This document shows, piece after piece, positions 35,521 through 49,194 of a stretch of 64,000 nt of DNA. This stretch comes from Patiria miniata. Taxonomy: Eukaryota; Echinodermata; Asteroidea; Valvatida; Asterinidae. The notes beneath the pieces are model-generated. The model had not been told where the DNA came from. It did not search any database and worked only from the letters and a program-made list of their open reading frames with translations. The DNA lies in contig NW_024037059.1 of assembly GCF_015706575.1 (NCBI RefSeq), positions 27,228,129 to 27,292,128 on the forward strand. Direction: 5' to 3'. Position numbers and translations under genes: made by a program. Position 1 is the first letter of the stretch; the number at the start of each line of letters is the position of its first letter.

Positions 35521-38500
35521 TTTCTTTTTTTAAAGAACGAAGCACTTGCTAAACCTTTTGTCATTTTGATATCTGCAGTTCTGTTCATGGTTAATCACAA
35601 TGTTTTACCTGATACCCAAAGACTACAATGTATGATTTGCAGGAAAAGGAGGATGCTATTGACAATGGCAGCATGTACTTACACAAATTTTAGATGTCAA
35701 GACTTAAATAACAGCCGATTCGTTAATTTCCTTGGATCAGGAATATACTGAGCTCAATACAAAGGCAAAACTGGGGTTTTTTTTCCAAGAGCATCCGTGA
35801 AAATAAGTACACTATAGCCAAACTTTGGTAAAACTTACGAAACACTGGGTTTCTACTTGAAACAGTATTTAGATGGTGCTTCGAGGACCACATTTCAGAC
35901 TATAAAACCCTTCTTCATAACTGGACGAATTCTTCTTTATCATCCAAATCATACGGATGTGTTGCCATACCAATGACATCCTTAATATAGAATATTATCA
36001 CGTGGTTTGACGCTGTCTGATATTCCAGACAGTCAACAGCACCCTGGGACCACAAGATTTCTTCATGGGGGAGATGGCAAATGGGAGGGGCCGGGAGGGA
36101 GCACAGAAATATTAAAAAGGTGATCAAATTTATGGGAAACAAAGATTGGACTGTCACTGCCTGTATACAAGCACACCTGAGAGAATCCGTGGCCTTTAGA
36201 AGTAAAGAAATTCTTTAACTCATCCGGTAACACCAGAAGACATGTTTTGTTTCTTCGAAACTGGAGACAACCAAAAAAAAACACCCTCCATTGCCCGGGG
36301 GCCAATGGCTTCTTTACCATTCACTTATTTATATGAATAAAGCTTGAAAAATGGGGGCCATGTTTTTGAACACTTTTCAATAACACAAAGTACACGGGCC
36401 CAGTCACTGCATGCGAGGTTTGAACCGCCGGCTTAGTTCCACTTGGGTAGCTAGAGAGCACAGCCTATATCCTGCCCTATTCAGCCCGTTAAATGGGCCT
36501 TTGTGCTCAGGAGCAGGTGCAAGTAGCGGTTCATTCACGGCCCAGAAACAACAGCTAGAGAAAAGCATTGTTTGGGCTGTCAAAAGAACTTGGGCGACCT
36601 ATATTGTGTGGTCCTCCCCCTCCCCAAGAAAAAAATTGGTCTGGACCGGTTGGGTGTTTTTTGGAGTTTCAATAATGTTTTGGTGTGGCCTTTGAACTAA
36701 ATATGAACACCAAAACATATAAAGGAGTCAGTGGGTCCTTCACTTCGCAAAGAAGACCGACCCCTGTTCTCACTAAACGGCTCTACATATTTTTGTGATT
36801 TTTTTTCACAAGATGTGTTCCTTTACTATTTTTTTAACATAGTTTGCAGTCCTTTTTATGGCTCTCTGCGAAATTCCCATCTCTGTGATCTAAAAACAGG
36901 CTACTCCTTCAACAATTTGAGGTCTTCCATTTTCAATACAGCTTAAAAGCCGAGGAATCTGATTAGATCGTTTTACTTTTGACCAAAATACGAGAAGACT
37001 CCTTTTTTGAAATTGTGAATATACCCCAAATTTGTATACCTGAAACTTTTTGCAAGTGAACAAGTCCAATCGATTGGAAGCCTTTTCTAATGAATATGCA
37101 TTTCACAGATAAATAAATATATCAGATTACTCAGTAGAATTGTGTACTAGGTTTGTAAAAAAAAATGTACATCGGACCAATAAGTGGAAATGTTTTGTCA
37201 ATGCTTTGTACGTGAGCAGTATAATGTTGCATTCTCTGTACTGTAACTCGGCAAACCTTTATACGCGCTCTCTATAAAATTCGTAATTTCAAGGGACTAT
37301 TCTTTCCCTTTAATCTCCCGTAAAATTGCCTTTTTTATTGACAAAAAAATCAATGACAAACCACTGCCAGAAATGTTGTTAAGGAATAGGCCTTTCTTAT
37401 AAGTTTGAACCAGTGATGGTATTCAGTATATGTTCAAAGAAATTTCTCAGAATGTGAAACTGTCATTATCTGCTGCAGTATAGACAAATTAATAGCTGTA
37501 TCAAAATATCGACGATAACAATACTTCATACAGCAGTTAACTGGCGCCAATTAGCGGCGGTCTCCAGACATCATACTTGGTGGCGGCCTTGGTGCCATGA
37601 ATATATCTGAAACCGCAAGTAACTAAAGACAGTTCCACAGTCTGACCTATGGATTAATATTAATATAAATTGTGCCTCTCCTGATGATGTATTCAAAATC
37701 TGTAATCTTTTTGTACATGAACAATGCCCATTTTCGCTGTTTTTATAGTTTTTTCCATCACCACGTTGTATGTTGTTCACCATTCGAAGTTTCTCCTTTT
37801 TAATATTTGTAAAGTCAAAAACCACATGCCTTTTCTGTGGAAAGTCTGTATACAGTTATAGAACGCTCTCACACAAAAACCATTTTTCTTCAGAAAAAAA
37901 TATTTAAAAATTTGTGAGTGCAATGTGTTTTGAATCCAACGGTATTAAAAGGTGTTCGCCAATTCTCAGTTTCACAAAATAGACTTATGGTACATGTACA
38001 CAGAAAAGACATTTTTTTTTAATCGTACAAACTATTTTAAGTATGAAAGTGCAAAGTCGAGTGCAAAATAAAATCGCTGAAAGTCGGTGTTTTGTTGTGG
38101 GCGGAGCTTTGGCTCCGTATACTGTACGGAGCGTGAAACTGCTTATACTTTATACGCCTGTGAAAGTCTTTAAAACATATAAATAAAAAAAAACATGAAA
38201 AAAAAGCTAATCCATGTCTTTTGGTGCATTCATTACTGTCCACAGGTTGTACTGTTTAATCCATGTATGTTACATTTGGTCATTTTGACGAAAAGTGGAA
38301 GGTAATAGGCGGGTGAGGGGATGGGACATCATAATGAACTTCTTGAATTATCTGCTGTTTGCAAAAGTTGGCCAGAAGTTTTGTTTGATATAAATGATGG
38401 CAACAATGACAGCATCCCTCTTTTGAATAACACCCCCAAAAGAGGGAACGTAAGCCCCACCAAGAAAACTGCCCCACCCTTAGCCACTCAGATGTGTAGT

Positions 38501-38640
38501 TCCCTGACGCTGTGTTGCGATATTCACAACAGTTGAGACGTCGTGGTTATCTATACCATGCGTATTAAAGGTGCAAACCAGTCCATAAATTTTCGTATAG
38601 ACGCCAATGAAAAGTCGGGAATAATACAACTCCGACAGGT
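35521..38640. other. Intergenic, no gene recognised
   Basis: AT-rich DNA. Overlapping minus-strand frames at 35915-36320 are noted as a weak possible relic. Nothing else could be supported. Confidence 0.5.
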
Positions 38641-38674
38641 GTTCATGGCATCCATCTTCCACTTTCTGTTTGAT

Positions 38675-38870
38675 TTTTAGGGGTTAACCGATGACTTTTG
38701 GGTGATTTTGAACCCGAAGACAATAACCCATGAAAGTAGTATTGAAGCCCATCGCCTCTTTGAAAAATGATCTCTCCACTCCATTGCAAAATAGAGCGAC
38801 GTTTGGGTTCAGTTTCATCCCCAATTTCTCAGACACAAGTTCAAAGACCGCCTCAGAAGTGTAGTCTGAG
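38675..38870 (-). repeat. Interspersed repeat family C, partial copy 3
   Basis: On the reverse strand it matches the copies at 12100-12475 and 48020-48400. Shared blocks include the CTCTATTTTGCAATGGAG block, GGCGATGGGCTTCA, and GGTTAACC with TGACTTTT near the left end. Shorter and more diverged than the other two copies. Confidence 0.6.
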
Positions 38871-39864
38871 GATCAGACATTCACGTGATGTGCAGAGCCA
38901 CGGTCGAACATCTGATATAGGCCTATCCTGGCATGTAAATGTTATGCGACCCCTCGCACCAGCCAATCGGAGTCGACTTTGGAAACTGTGACGTCGTTTC
39001 GATCAGAAATATGGACTAAGCTGTTGATTGGTAGATTTGGATGCCACGTTTTTGAAATACAACAACGGGTTACCGAAGACCCGATATAGAAGGTTGAATG
39101 GTAAGAATCTCGAGGTCAAGACGCAGTCTTGTTTTGCAATTAGTCGCTGAATCTGCTCACATTATCATAGACCCTTGTTGTGCGAGGGAATTTTCCATAT
39201 TATAGACTTCAGTAGTGGGACCCATTATTGCTAACAACCCTCAAGAGCAGAGGCCACAAAAGTCTCTATTAGGAGAGAATTTGACAGAACACAATTTTAG
39301 AACACTTTGTTTTAGCAGGCCTACTTAATTTTGACACTATGGAAACAATAATGACTGGTACAGAGTGATTACCAAGATCATTACAATAATAATGAGACTC
39401 ATTTAGAACAAAATGTGTGAAACTAAAACGACTTTTGGGGGGTTAAGAGATCGTGTGCACCATACATGGTGAAACAAAATTAGAGTCCAGGGGTTTCCGT
39501 GAGAGGTTTTTATAAATCCTGCGTAACATGTCTGCAAATACCTCTTTCACTTTATACTGATCATGGCTTGTCCACGACTGTACGATGGCCATTATTAGCG
39601 ATGCAGCGACAGTGATTATTGTAATGAAGCACTTACAAGTCAGCAGTCACTCTGGTTAATTACACCTTGCTGATTAAAAGGGAAAAAAGCCGGGCTCCGG
39701 AAATTGACCAACTCGTAGTGAGAACAAATCGATACGTTTTAACATTTTGAGGCTCATAGAGTTCGCTGTGGAAGCAAGCTCCACACAGGCGAAATGCATT
39801 GAAAAATGCCTCCCGCTAATAAGAAGCACAAACGCTACTATTTTAGTCATTCCATATTAAGTAA

Positions 39865-40100
39865 AGTCTGTCACGAGCCAGTGTGGCCCTTCAGGCCGGC
39901 GTTTATCTCCAGTTTGAGTAGCATCGCAGGTTACTCCTCAGCTAATGCCGGTACCCATTTATACTCTTGGTTGGAGAAAGGCAAGTGGGGGTGAAGTGGC
40001 TTGCCCAGGGACACAACATAATGACCAGCAGCTGGATTCGAACCCCGGACCCTCTGATCATGAGTCACGAACCCTAACCACTAGGCCACACTAGGCCACA
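39865..40100 (-). mobile_element. tRNA-derived SINE-like element
   Basis: On the minus strand a tRNA-like head carries a B box, GGTTCGAATCC (plus-strand 40034-40044), and an A box, TGGCCTAGTGG (plus-strand 40078-40088), with tRNA-like spacing. The following body reads CCCTGGGCAAGCCACTTCACC, CTCCAACCAAGAG-TATAAATGGGTACCGGCATTAGC and continues to about 39865. The order of A box, B box and unrelated body is that of a tRNA-derived SINE. The anticodon arm does not form a clean cloverleaf, so it is not a functional tRNA. The 10-bp CTAGGCCACA is duplicated in tandem at 40081-40100. Confidence 0.7.
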
Positions 40101-40446
40101 CTCCCCACTATTCCATTACCATTATAATAAAGCATTATACAATAAGGACAAGGAAATGGGTAGAAGATTAAACCAACCAACAGAGCAACTTTCAGCTTAA
40201 TTATTATGCAGGCTATTTTTTTCCATTAATCGATGTGAAACCGCACGTTCGATTTGCAGTCAAGAGCCTACGGCATTTCTACCACAGGTCAACGGGTGAA
40301 GATGTGGACAGAATTTTTTTGAGATGCGTATAAGTGGACATCAAGCGAAACGGGTCCCAAATTGAAATGACGGGAAAGTATGAGGTCTAATTATTTTGCC
40401 ATAATAACATGGCGATGGTGATGATGACATTGGTGCTGTTCATGGG

Positions 40447-40839
40447 CAACCTCGTCCCCAGGGTGTCGAGCAGTACGCGCCCACTACTACCTGCTCTCTC
40501 ACCCTGGTATTGGATCATTTGCATGTGCAAGATTTTTGAACACGTATGCAAATGAGAAATAGTCTGGTGCCTGCCTGTGCGTTACATTTGCGTTTGTTTT
40601 GTATGCGGTGTCTGGGGTAAAAACAGAATCAATTCGTCGCAGCGCGAGCATGGCGTGAGTGATGAAAACACGATTTTATTTTAATTAAACTGTAACGATC
40701 TTAACGAGACAACATGCAGTATCACATGTCATATTCAAATTAACAAATTGCCAATTGCAATATTGAATCAGAATACAGGAAGAAAGTTTCCTATCCAGGA
40801 AATAGGTTGGAAATAAAGTAAGCACTGGGGACGAGGTTG
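40447..40839. mobile_element. 393-bp inverted-repeat element with 9-bp target duplication
   Basis: A perfect 15-bp terminal inverted repeat, CAACCTCGTCCCCAG (40447-40461), is matched by CTGGGGACGAGGTTG (40825-40839). GTTCATGGG directly flanks both sides (40438-40446 and 40840-40848), a 9-bp direct repeat that fits a target-site duplication. The interior has no coding sequence; it contains a small inverted ATTTGCAT/ATGCAAAT pair. This is a non-autonomous cut-and-paste DNA transposon. A 9-bp duplication points toward a Mutator-like group but does not prove it. Confidence 0.9.
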
Positions 40840-40849
40840 GTTCATGGGC

Positions 40850-43800
40850 CTCATCTTAGCGACGCCATGGTGCTGTTGAGGATTTGGAGGAAGCTATGCC
40901 TAGCCCTGACTTTGATTAGCAGAAAAACAAGCTTTTCCTATATACAGAAAATGTATAATTATACAATCTCCATATTAATTTTTCGAATCTAAAGGTCATA
41001 TATTATGCATTTAATAACGAAGAATATAACATTTTTGATTATCGTCATGAAACTTACCAAGAACATTGACACTCATCGTTACTTTTGTCAAATGTTCGAG
41101 CAATTCCTTAAATGCACCGGAGAAACTTTGGGGAACAGACCTCCTCACGAAAGAAAAAGTAAGGGACAATTCATCAGGACTGGAGTTCATAAATAAACAA
41201 ACCAAGATCTTTGAGTCAACACGCCGATGCATGATCTTCTCGCCTCGCGAGATAGATTGGATCTCTGTCATTGACTGTGTGGTCGTAGTCTATAGATATT
41301 GGAGTCAAACCATGCCGAACTAGCCCGGGCAATTTGGCGGTGAGGATCAGTCGAACCCCTGCATCACCTGGATTGAGATCTTGGTCGAATGTACGCCTAG
41401 CTTCTCATTTGCTTGTTTGATCTTTGCCGACATTTTTTTCTCATCATTCGGTTGCCACAAAAGCAAATACGCAGAGCTAATGAGAGTCCAACGTCGTCAT
41501 GGAAACACTGTGTAGGCAACAAAGTATGGAATGTAATACAGCTAAATTGTGGACAAGAAATTCCGACTGAAATGTGTTGCTACACTGATATGATTAGTTG
41601 GAAAGAGGTCAGGCTGGATCTTCAATTGTGAGTTTATTCTCAGTTTATTTTATTAAAAAAACACCAAGACCAGACTTGCTTGTCTATAGTAGTCCAACTC
41701 CAGCTGTACCAGAAATTTTAGGACATGATTTACTCAGTGACTCAGTCAGTCAGTCAGTCAGTCGGTGACTTAGTTAGTTAGAGTATTATAGGCTGGCTTT
41801 CGAGTCCAGCACAACACAACAAAAATTACTATGACCGATTTACCCCCCCCCCCCCCAAAAAAAACCCTTTCATCAAACTATGAGCGATAAATTATTATAC
41901 GGTTGGCAATATCACGGGCGGGAATCCCACTTTTATATAGAGCTACCCGTACCCTGGATGTTATTGATTGACCGAGCCCGGGACCCGGCCCCACGTGCTA
42001 ACAGTGAAATGTTTGACCTGCGCGCGGAAACTTGCAAGTTGAAACGAAGCCGCCACCTCAGCATGTAACACGCGCGCGAACGTGCCAGAAGAGCTGGGAT
42101 ATTATCATGACGAATGTCAAGTCTTAATGGCTAACTCTCATCACAATCATCATCTGGAGGTGTTTCGTTTCCTCTCTGACCGACGGCTATATGGTCGATC
42201 TGTGGGGCAGAGATTTCCATCTCTCTTTTTTTTGTTTACCCCAGGCGGCTGACCCAGATTTGTCGGTGCGGAGAATTTCAAAGGGATAATAATCACAGTT
42301 CCTTATTTCTTTACAATGGATTATTTCTTACAACGGATTATCCTTACTTTAAAAAAATTGTCAGGCCCATAGGTTTGCTTCTTAAACAAAAAATAAAAAT
42401 AAAAACATTGTCGAATTTGGAAAAACAGTCCGGTGGGGGAAAGGGTTTTTATGGAATAGACCGATCGAACTAACATTAATAGAATCCAACGACCACGGTT
42501 TAAATCATGAAATTCCTAAATATAATGCTAAGAAAAAAATGGCTTCGCCTTTCCTTTAAGCCAGCTGCATTGCCATACCCTTTAATATCCTTTGCCTGAA
42601 CCGGCAGTATTTTGTTACAAATATATACAATTCGATACATTTCATCTTTAAGAAGACAATCAATGCATTCCATTTTCTTGGAAGAAATAATGGACCGGAT
42701 GTCAACTAATTCAACATTTATTGATCGTCCTTTACTTGTGAGTTCATTCCAGGCTCTTGTAGGTGTTGTGGTGCTGGCCCTCCAATGAATATGTGGGGGG
42801 GGGGGTTGCTTTTTTAATTTTAATGGACAAAAATGAATGGACGAAAATAAAAAGCGAATATCAAATATAATACAGTAATAGAAGTAACATAGACATATTT
42901 TGCAGGCAGGTCTAGTTTCAACACACTCTGGATATGCAGTTTTGAGACACGCTTCGGCTTGGCAGTGAAAAATATGAGCCTTTTTAATACGACACTGGTT
43001 TTGTACCTTGCACCGGCCCGCGATTTGCACGTGCAACGATGCCATACAATATTACCCAGTTTGGCACATCGCCAAGAAATGCTGGGGTCGGCGGGGGCCC
43101 ACGTGTAAGCCACGCGCCTGCCTGTCTAGGGGCCACGCGAGGTTATACCATTTTTAATGCACGCCCCTTTTTTGAAGCAAAGCCAAAAACGAAGCACTTA
43201 GTCGCTTCCAGCGCGGCCCGGCATGATGCTAGTACTGGGGCCAACAACAATATTTATGCAGCTTTCATATCAAAACTAACTGGGACTGAATGGGTCCACG
43301 CGGGCCGATTTACGCCCCCTGTGGCCACGTCATCGCACAAGCTTTCCAATCATGGGATTGGTGCAGTCGGCTACGGTTGGGGTGGGAGGAACCATGCTGG
43401 CCAAAGCTTCTGTTTCTCGACATCAGCTCATATAAACCACAAACACGCTAATTAACTTCATCAAGTTTTCCACGAAGAAAAGAAATTCACATTGCCTCTC
43501 TTTTAGTTTGTCGTACCGCTGTGAGTGTTTTTTACTTGTATGGACACGACGACGAACAGTTATTTAGGTTGCCTACAATGCATTGACTAATTGATTGACT
43601 AATGGGAAACCAGCCAGATGAAATGTGAGGTACATAAGTTGCACAAAATCTTAAAATCTTTTTTAAACGTTTTTTCCTGATTATCTGTATAATTAGCCAA
43701 TATTGGATCCTTCACAACCCAAACACCACTTTTTTATGAATTTTATTTTCTCATTTCTCGTTCGGGTAGTCGGAAAGCCAGATTTGAGCTTCTGGGTACA

Positions 43801-46800
43801 ATTAGCAAGGCTGGGTGCCTTGGGATAAAAAGGCTCAAACTCACAAAAATGGAGACGAAGAAAGCAAAAACTGAAAACACTGTTTATATTTTACTTCTAC
43901 TTCTGCTTTCCGCTGATAGCAAGCTGAATCTGACCGATAGGCACGCGCACTGCTGGCAACATCGATGGCTTTCGGTGAAAGATGATCTCACTTAACCCGC
44001 CAAATCGATATACGGCAAAACCGGAAAGAAACTTGCGAAAAATCATTGCGGCTTAGCGGCCGATAAGCTATAACACCACAACGTGCGGAAGCCGGATGAA
44101 GTGGCACATGTCATGTGCTGCAGGCAGGGCGGCCCGCGCGCGCCCTGCAAGCAAGCCACGGCGCGCGCACACGAGTTTATTTATAACTACGGAGTCAAGT
44201 CGATAATATGCAAATTACCAAGCCTTTGCTGATCACGTGAACCCTCTGGTATCCTGAACAATAATACATGGACCAGGTTCAAATCTCGTCAGTTAAGTTC
44301 CAAATCAGTATCTATTATGTATTCACAAATTCTTAAGCAATATTTCATCAATAATTTCATTATGATCAGCCTGATTATAGTCTGAGTATCACCCGTTATC
44401 CACGGAGCCGGCCAAGTCTCCTGTATAAAGTTTTAAAAAGCTGTAACATTGAGGTTTCTGCCTGAAATGACATCAGACTTTCGCTCATGAATATGGAAAT
44501 TGGCAATAGCATAAAAACCGAAAAGGCACCAACATACCCTTGAAAATTGCAAAACGAAAATTGAAAACATGTTAAATGGGAAACCAAGGTGCATTTCCAA
44601 AGATTGCATTAAAAAATACATTACATGGGCCCTGTAAGCATCTGCTAATTCACAGAAACGAATTTGCAATAGCAATAACATTTTCCGGCTTTCAAGCCAT
44701 GGGATATAAAAAAATATATGCATGCAGCTTGAAAACTGGTTCTCATCTGAATCTTTGCTCAGCTGAAATGTGCTGAATTGTATTTATGCTTAATTAATAG
44801 CTCCATAAAATTGGGACGTGAGGTATAGCGGTAACAGTCTGTGGTATATTGGTGGTTCCGTTGGTGGTCTTCAAACGCAGCTGTTGACAGGGGGCGTGCG
44901 GGGCTGCATCCCCCCTTTGGTGTATACGTGACCGACCCGCTCCCATCATACACTCACATTGGACCTTGACTCCCTGCCTGCATGCCAACAGACCGTCTCT
45001 ATTCACAATAATCCATCTTGCCTTATTAATGAGAAGTAAATACAAAAGGGAGACGAGACATCATTGCTATACCATATCGTCAGTCTGTCGGCTGGTCGTC
45101 TGCGGTTGACCTTCGCTGGCGGGGTCACGTGAGTTTGCGGTTGCCAATACATGTATACTATTTTGATGCATCTCCACAAAGCACGCGATACACTATCCGG
45201 CTAAAACTCATTAATATTTGATAATTTTGTGATCACAAGAACCTAATATTTTAATTGACCTCGAATTAATTCTCCGAACCAGGCTTCAGGTCATTGAGGA
45301 ATTTGTTAATGGGAGCTTATTTCATCAAAAATACTGTGAGTACACATGACTAACGCAGAGCCGGGCAAATTGGGTAAGTTGGAGGATCGGTAATTCATAA
45401 GAAATATGCTTACCCCAAATTCAAAACATTTCTCACGAAATGACTCAAATGTGGAAAGATACAATAAATAACATGGAAGAGTAATATTGACACACAAACA
45501 AAATTTAATACATCTTATACCATGTATAATCGGCCGATATTTTTTTTTGGGGGGGGGGCATACCTCCGAGTTCAATCCGCGAAAAAAAGTAAATAAAACG
45601 CAGCCATTAACTTGTTTTGAGCTAATTGTAAAGCAAGTGGAACCAATTTAGCAATCGTCCAAATTAATCCACAATAATAATTTTTATTATTTCATACATT
45701 GTAATAAGCTCTAAACATTCCATTATGTTCACTCTAAAAATATCAGCCGTCATTTTGAGAAAAACAAAGGCCAGAAATATGTTTCCGTCACAGAGGAGGT
45801 AAGAATTTTTCCGGAGAGGTCGACTAATTAGTCGTGTTGTCTAACCCCACTGCAGGAATAAATACATTTTTCTTTACATTAAGGAATAATTGACAAAACC
45901 CCCCAAATAATCAGTTTTACTTTGGGTTTTCCTTTTAACCATTCAGTTCGGAACAAGCCAACGAGAACGCCTGTTTAATTACATGCACACCCAACCAGGG
46001 GAAGCACAAACATCAACCTGCAGCGTTTAAACACAGGGAATATGGTTCATAAGGTAATTAGTTGTAAACCGTTCGATATTCCAATATTCTAATGTAATCC
46101 TTAACCAAGGTCAGTTAGCTCGAATGCAAATAGGTCAATAGTTGTTTTTTTTATCGAGGTCTTTCTAATTTATACACATGCATGTTTGTTAACACTAAGT
46201 GTATAAAAAAAAAACGAAAAGCGTAAAAAATACACAAGCAACAATGTTGAGTGGTACAAACATTACAAACTCAAGTAACATATAAATGCAATGATCAACT
46301 GAACTGAAATGTTGGAAACGAGACCAAAAACGGAAACCCAAACTCTATGAAATAATTTATGATACCCGCATTAACCAGGTTTTTGTTAATCATTGTCCAA
46401 TTTATTGGCAGGCAGATCAGGAAGCTATAGTAAATAATTGTTCATTGCAAATCGACCGAATGCGGGAACGTGAGGAATACAACATAATGCGGAGGTCACG
46501 AAGCGGCACCTCGTTTCTCGGAAAAAGAAGGACTCCACCCTCCTTTATAAATAGTTTGCTCACGTATTATAACGCACAACTGTTACGTCTTATGGGGAGG
46601 GTTTCAACGTGCAGAAATGGACGTTGTTACGATGAAATCGTAAAAGAAACGGTGGAATCAGGTAGGGGAAAAGCGGCGCTCTCTGTTCTGACTATTGGGT
46701 TGTAAAAAAAAAAAAAATCACATATGGATATGTGTGAATTGTTTTCGTTTTGCTGAAAGAACGCACACCTTTTTTTGTGATCCGTGGACAGAACTTTAAA

Positions 46801-48015
46801 AACGGTGGTTGAGTTCAAAACCCGTAACTTGAAAAGTACATGAGTGATGTGAATGATTCTTGTACTAAAAGAAAGCTTATGAATTGAGCTTTCATATCCT
46901 CCATTTTCAAAGTGCTACATGCAGAACTTCACTAAAACAATGGTCCCGACATTTGGGTTTCGTTTTTTTTACTCACCCTGTATATCTCCATGGTACAATC
47001 CAATCATAATATCATAAGGTCAGGCTCTTTTGTTTAAATTAAAATTCTATAATATCCGCCACAATAAAATAACCAAATTTGTCCTTGCTGCTCTGGCGCC
47101 GTGACATCAAATGAATTTCTATCTTGTAAAACTTTTAATTATATCAAAATAATATTTCAAAACTGTCAGTACTAGCAACGCGGTTGCGGAAAATGCACGA
47201 AAAAAAATCTCGAAAATAGTTTCGGTGACACCTTTTTTTTCATTCCGAAGATTGTGTAAACATTAATGTAATATTAAACAGTTAGAAAAAAATATGCCCT
47301 TACAAATCTATACAGTAATATTAATTACCCTGGATTGGACATTTGGGAGACATCCCCATAGACTTGTGCCCAAATTTTACAAACTTAAATGTGCCCTAAC
47401 CCAATATTCCCTTGTACCTTTCCCACGAATTTCGCTTTGTTTACTAATTAGACCACGAGCAACAAATATAACCTAATTGCGACATTAAAATAATTGTGCC
47501 TCTAAAGGGGGGCTTTGACAATGACCGATGTCTCCAACCATTCGAAGAAATTACGATACCGTGTCTCCTTAATGGTACATTAGTCGTATAATTCTGGTGT
47601 TACCGTGTAATAATAGATGATTTTTTTTTTACAGCTCCGCGGTTCAATAGGCCTGCTTCCTAACTACACAAACCAGGCACTTTTACACCGGTTTTGGTGA
47701 CCGGCTGTTCATTCTTACATCAAGCATGTCAATGGTGCTTCAAAACCGTCCTATTCACATGACCCCAGCCACTATAGGCCTACTTCACCGGGATAACTCT
47801 GCTCAAACAACCGGGCCATCCAGCACCACAAACATCTGGTGTTTGTGTAAAATTGTATCATGCCTCACACCGACCTCCATTTTCGTTTCCGCATAAATTT
47901 TCTCTGGAATCGAACAAAATTCCGACTATTCGTTTTTGCACCGCGGAATTGAAAACCTTTGGATAAAGCCAGAGAATCGGTTTACGCGGTTGCTAGCGGC
48001 TAATTGGTATAAGGT
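40850..48015. other. Intergenic, no gene recognised
   Basis: No supported gene. A (CAGT)n repeat lies at 41733-41783. GC-rich islets lie at 41.9-42.1, 43.0-43.45 and 44.0-44.2 kb, with several CACGTG/CGCGCG sites. A C-run followed by an A-run lies near 41845, and a T-run followed by a G-run near 45541. A 181-codon minus-strand frame at 42500-43045 has no recognisable domain. A TTCCCACG lies at 47420-47427. Confidence 0.55.
41733..41783. repeat. (CAGT)n microsatellite
   Basis: Repeated CAGT units (GACTCAGTCAGTCAGTCAGT) followed by degenerate GTGACTTAGTTAGTTAG. Confidence 0.8.
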
Positions 48016-48019
48016 AGCA

Positions 48020-48400
48020 GACTAGTAAATAAACTTCCATAGACCCCAATAGTAAATGCTCACACTTCCGAAATTCGGGAAAAATACTCACAACTCTCCA
48101 AGGTGTTCGAGACACACATCAAATTAAAGCATATTTCATCATCTTTCATTTTCTTTTCAATTTTCGGGGGGTTAACTGATGACTTTTAGGAGAAATTTCC
48201 ATCCGAAGATGATCACCCCTGAAAATAGTCCTGAAGCCCATCGCCATGTTGAAAAACGATGCCTACACTCCATTGCAAAATAGAGCGCTTTAAGGGCGCC
48301 AATTTCATCCAGATTGAACGGAACTACAAGTTCACAGTCCTGTGCACGGCTTCCATCCATATTTTTTTACAAACCCTCAAGTTCATGGCCCACAGCATGC
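48020..48400 (-). repeat. Interspersed repeat family C, copy 2
   Basis: Reverse-complement match to 12100-12475 across nearly the whole length, from GGGCCATGAACTTGAGGGTT at its 5' end to GGTCTATGG and a TTTATTTACTAG block at its 3' end. Non-coding. Divergence suggests an old insertion. Confidence 0.7.
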
Positions 48401-49194
48401 TTAAATACTGAAGATTTTGAGGGCATGCAAATCGTGATGTGGCCGGCGCAGGCAATTTCGGACCGATTTACTGGTCTGCAACCATAAGGTCAAGTAGCCA
48501 AGACTCGACAGTTTAGTCTCTTTTCCAGTCTTACCGTTCAAATGGCACAATTCTATAGCGTAGTCTAGGCCTACATGAAATTTGTATTGGAATTTGATTT
48601 TTGTTTCTCGCATCTTTGGTTTCAACACACAACAACCTCATCTTAATATCAAGGAGAAATGCCTTGGTTTTTCTGGCTTAAGTTGTCAAATTACAGCACG
48701 TATGCAGTCGACCCTTTTCACAACAATACAGACGCCTAATTCGACAAAACGATCGTTTCACTTTCCACTGACAATTAAAAGATGCACATTGTGCTAAAGC
48801 CGAATGTGGGCAGGAATTCTGACAATAGACCATTATCATGTTGCAGCCATTTGATTTTTATCCCATTCAAATCGATGTACCGGTAATCAAAGCGAGGCTG
48901 GAAGGGAAAAAAGAGTCTGGTTCCTTTTTGCACAAAAACATTATCATTCAGTACTGTTATTGGATACAGGGAACATGAATACAATGTGGAAGCATGACAA
49001 AGGTCTATAAGTCCAATAGAACGACTTTAACATTACTACTTTCAAATTGAAAAGAAATGTTAAAGTGCTTTGGCAAGTGCGATAACTTCCAAATCCACAC
49101 GAATTCCTATCACTGTTTCGATATCAAGGATTGCTCAATGGAAACTCATGGGAAGGAGGTTAGTTGGAGCGGAAACACAGTTGATTGGTCAGAA

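Noticed and set aside
36400..36470. tRNA-like box B (GGTTCAAACC, reverse strand) as a second SINE
   Set aside because: No A box at the right distance and no body similarity.
40023..40100. Functional tRNA gene
   Set aside because: A and B boxes are present, but no clean anticodon stem or acceptor stem, and a SINE body follows.
42500..43045. 181-codon minus-strand open frame
   Set aside because: No start context, no domain, cysteine/histidine pattern irregular, and it crosses a G-run. Kept only as a remark in the intergenic entry.
43039..43455. 138-codon plus-strand open frame
   Set aside because: GC islet, no recognisable domain. Probably a candidate regulatory block rather than a gene.
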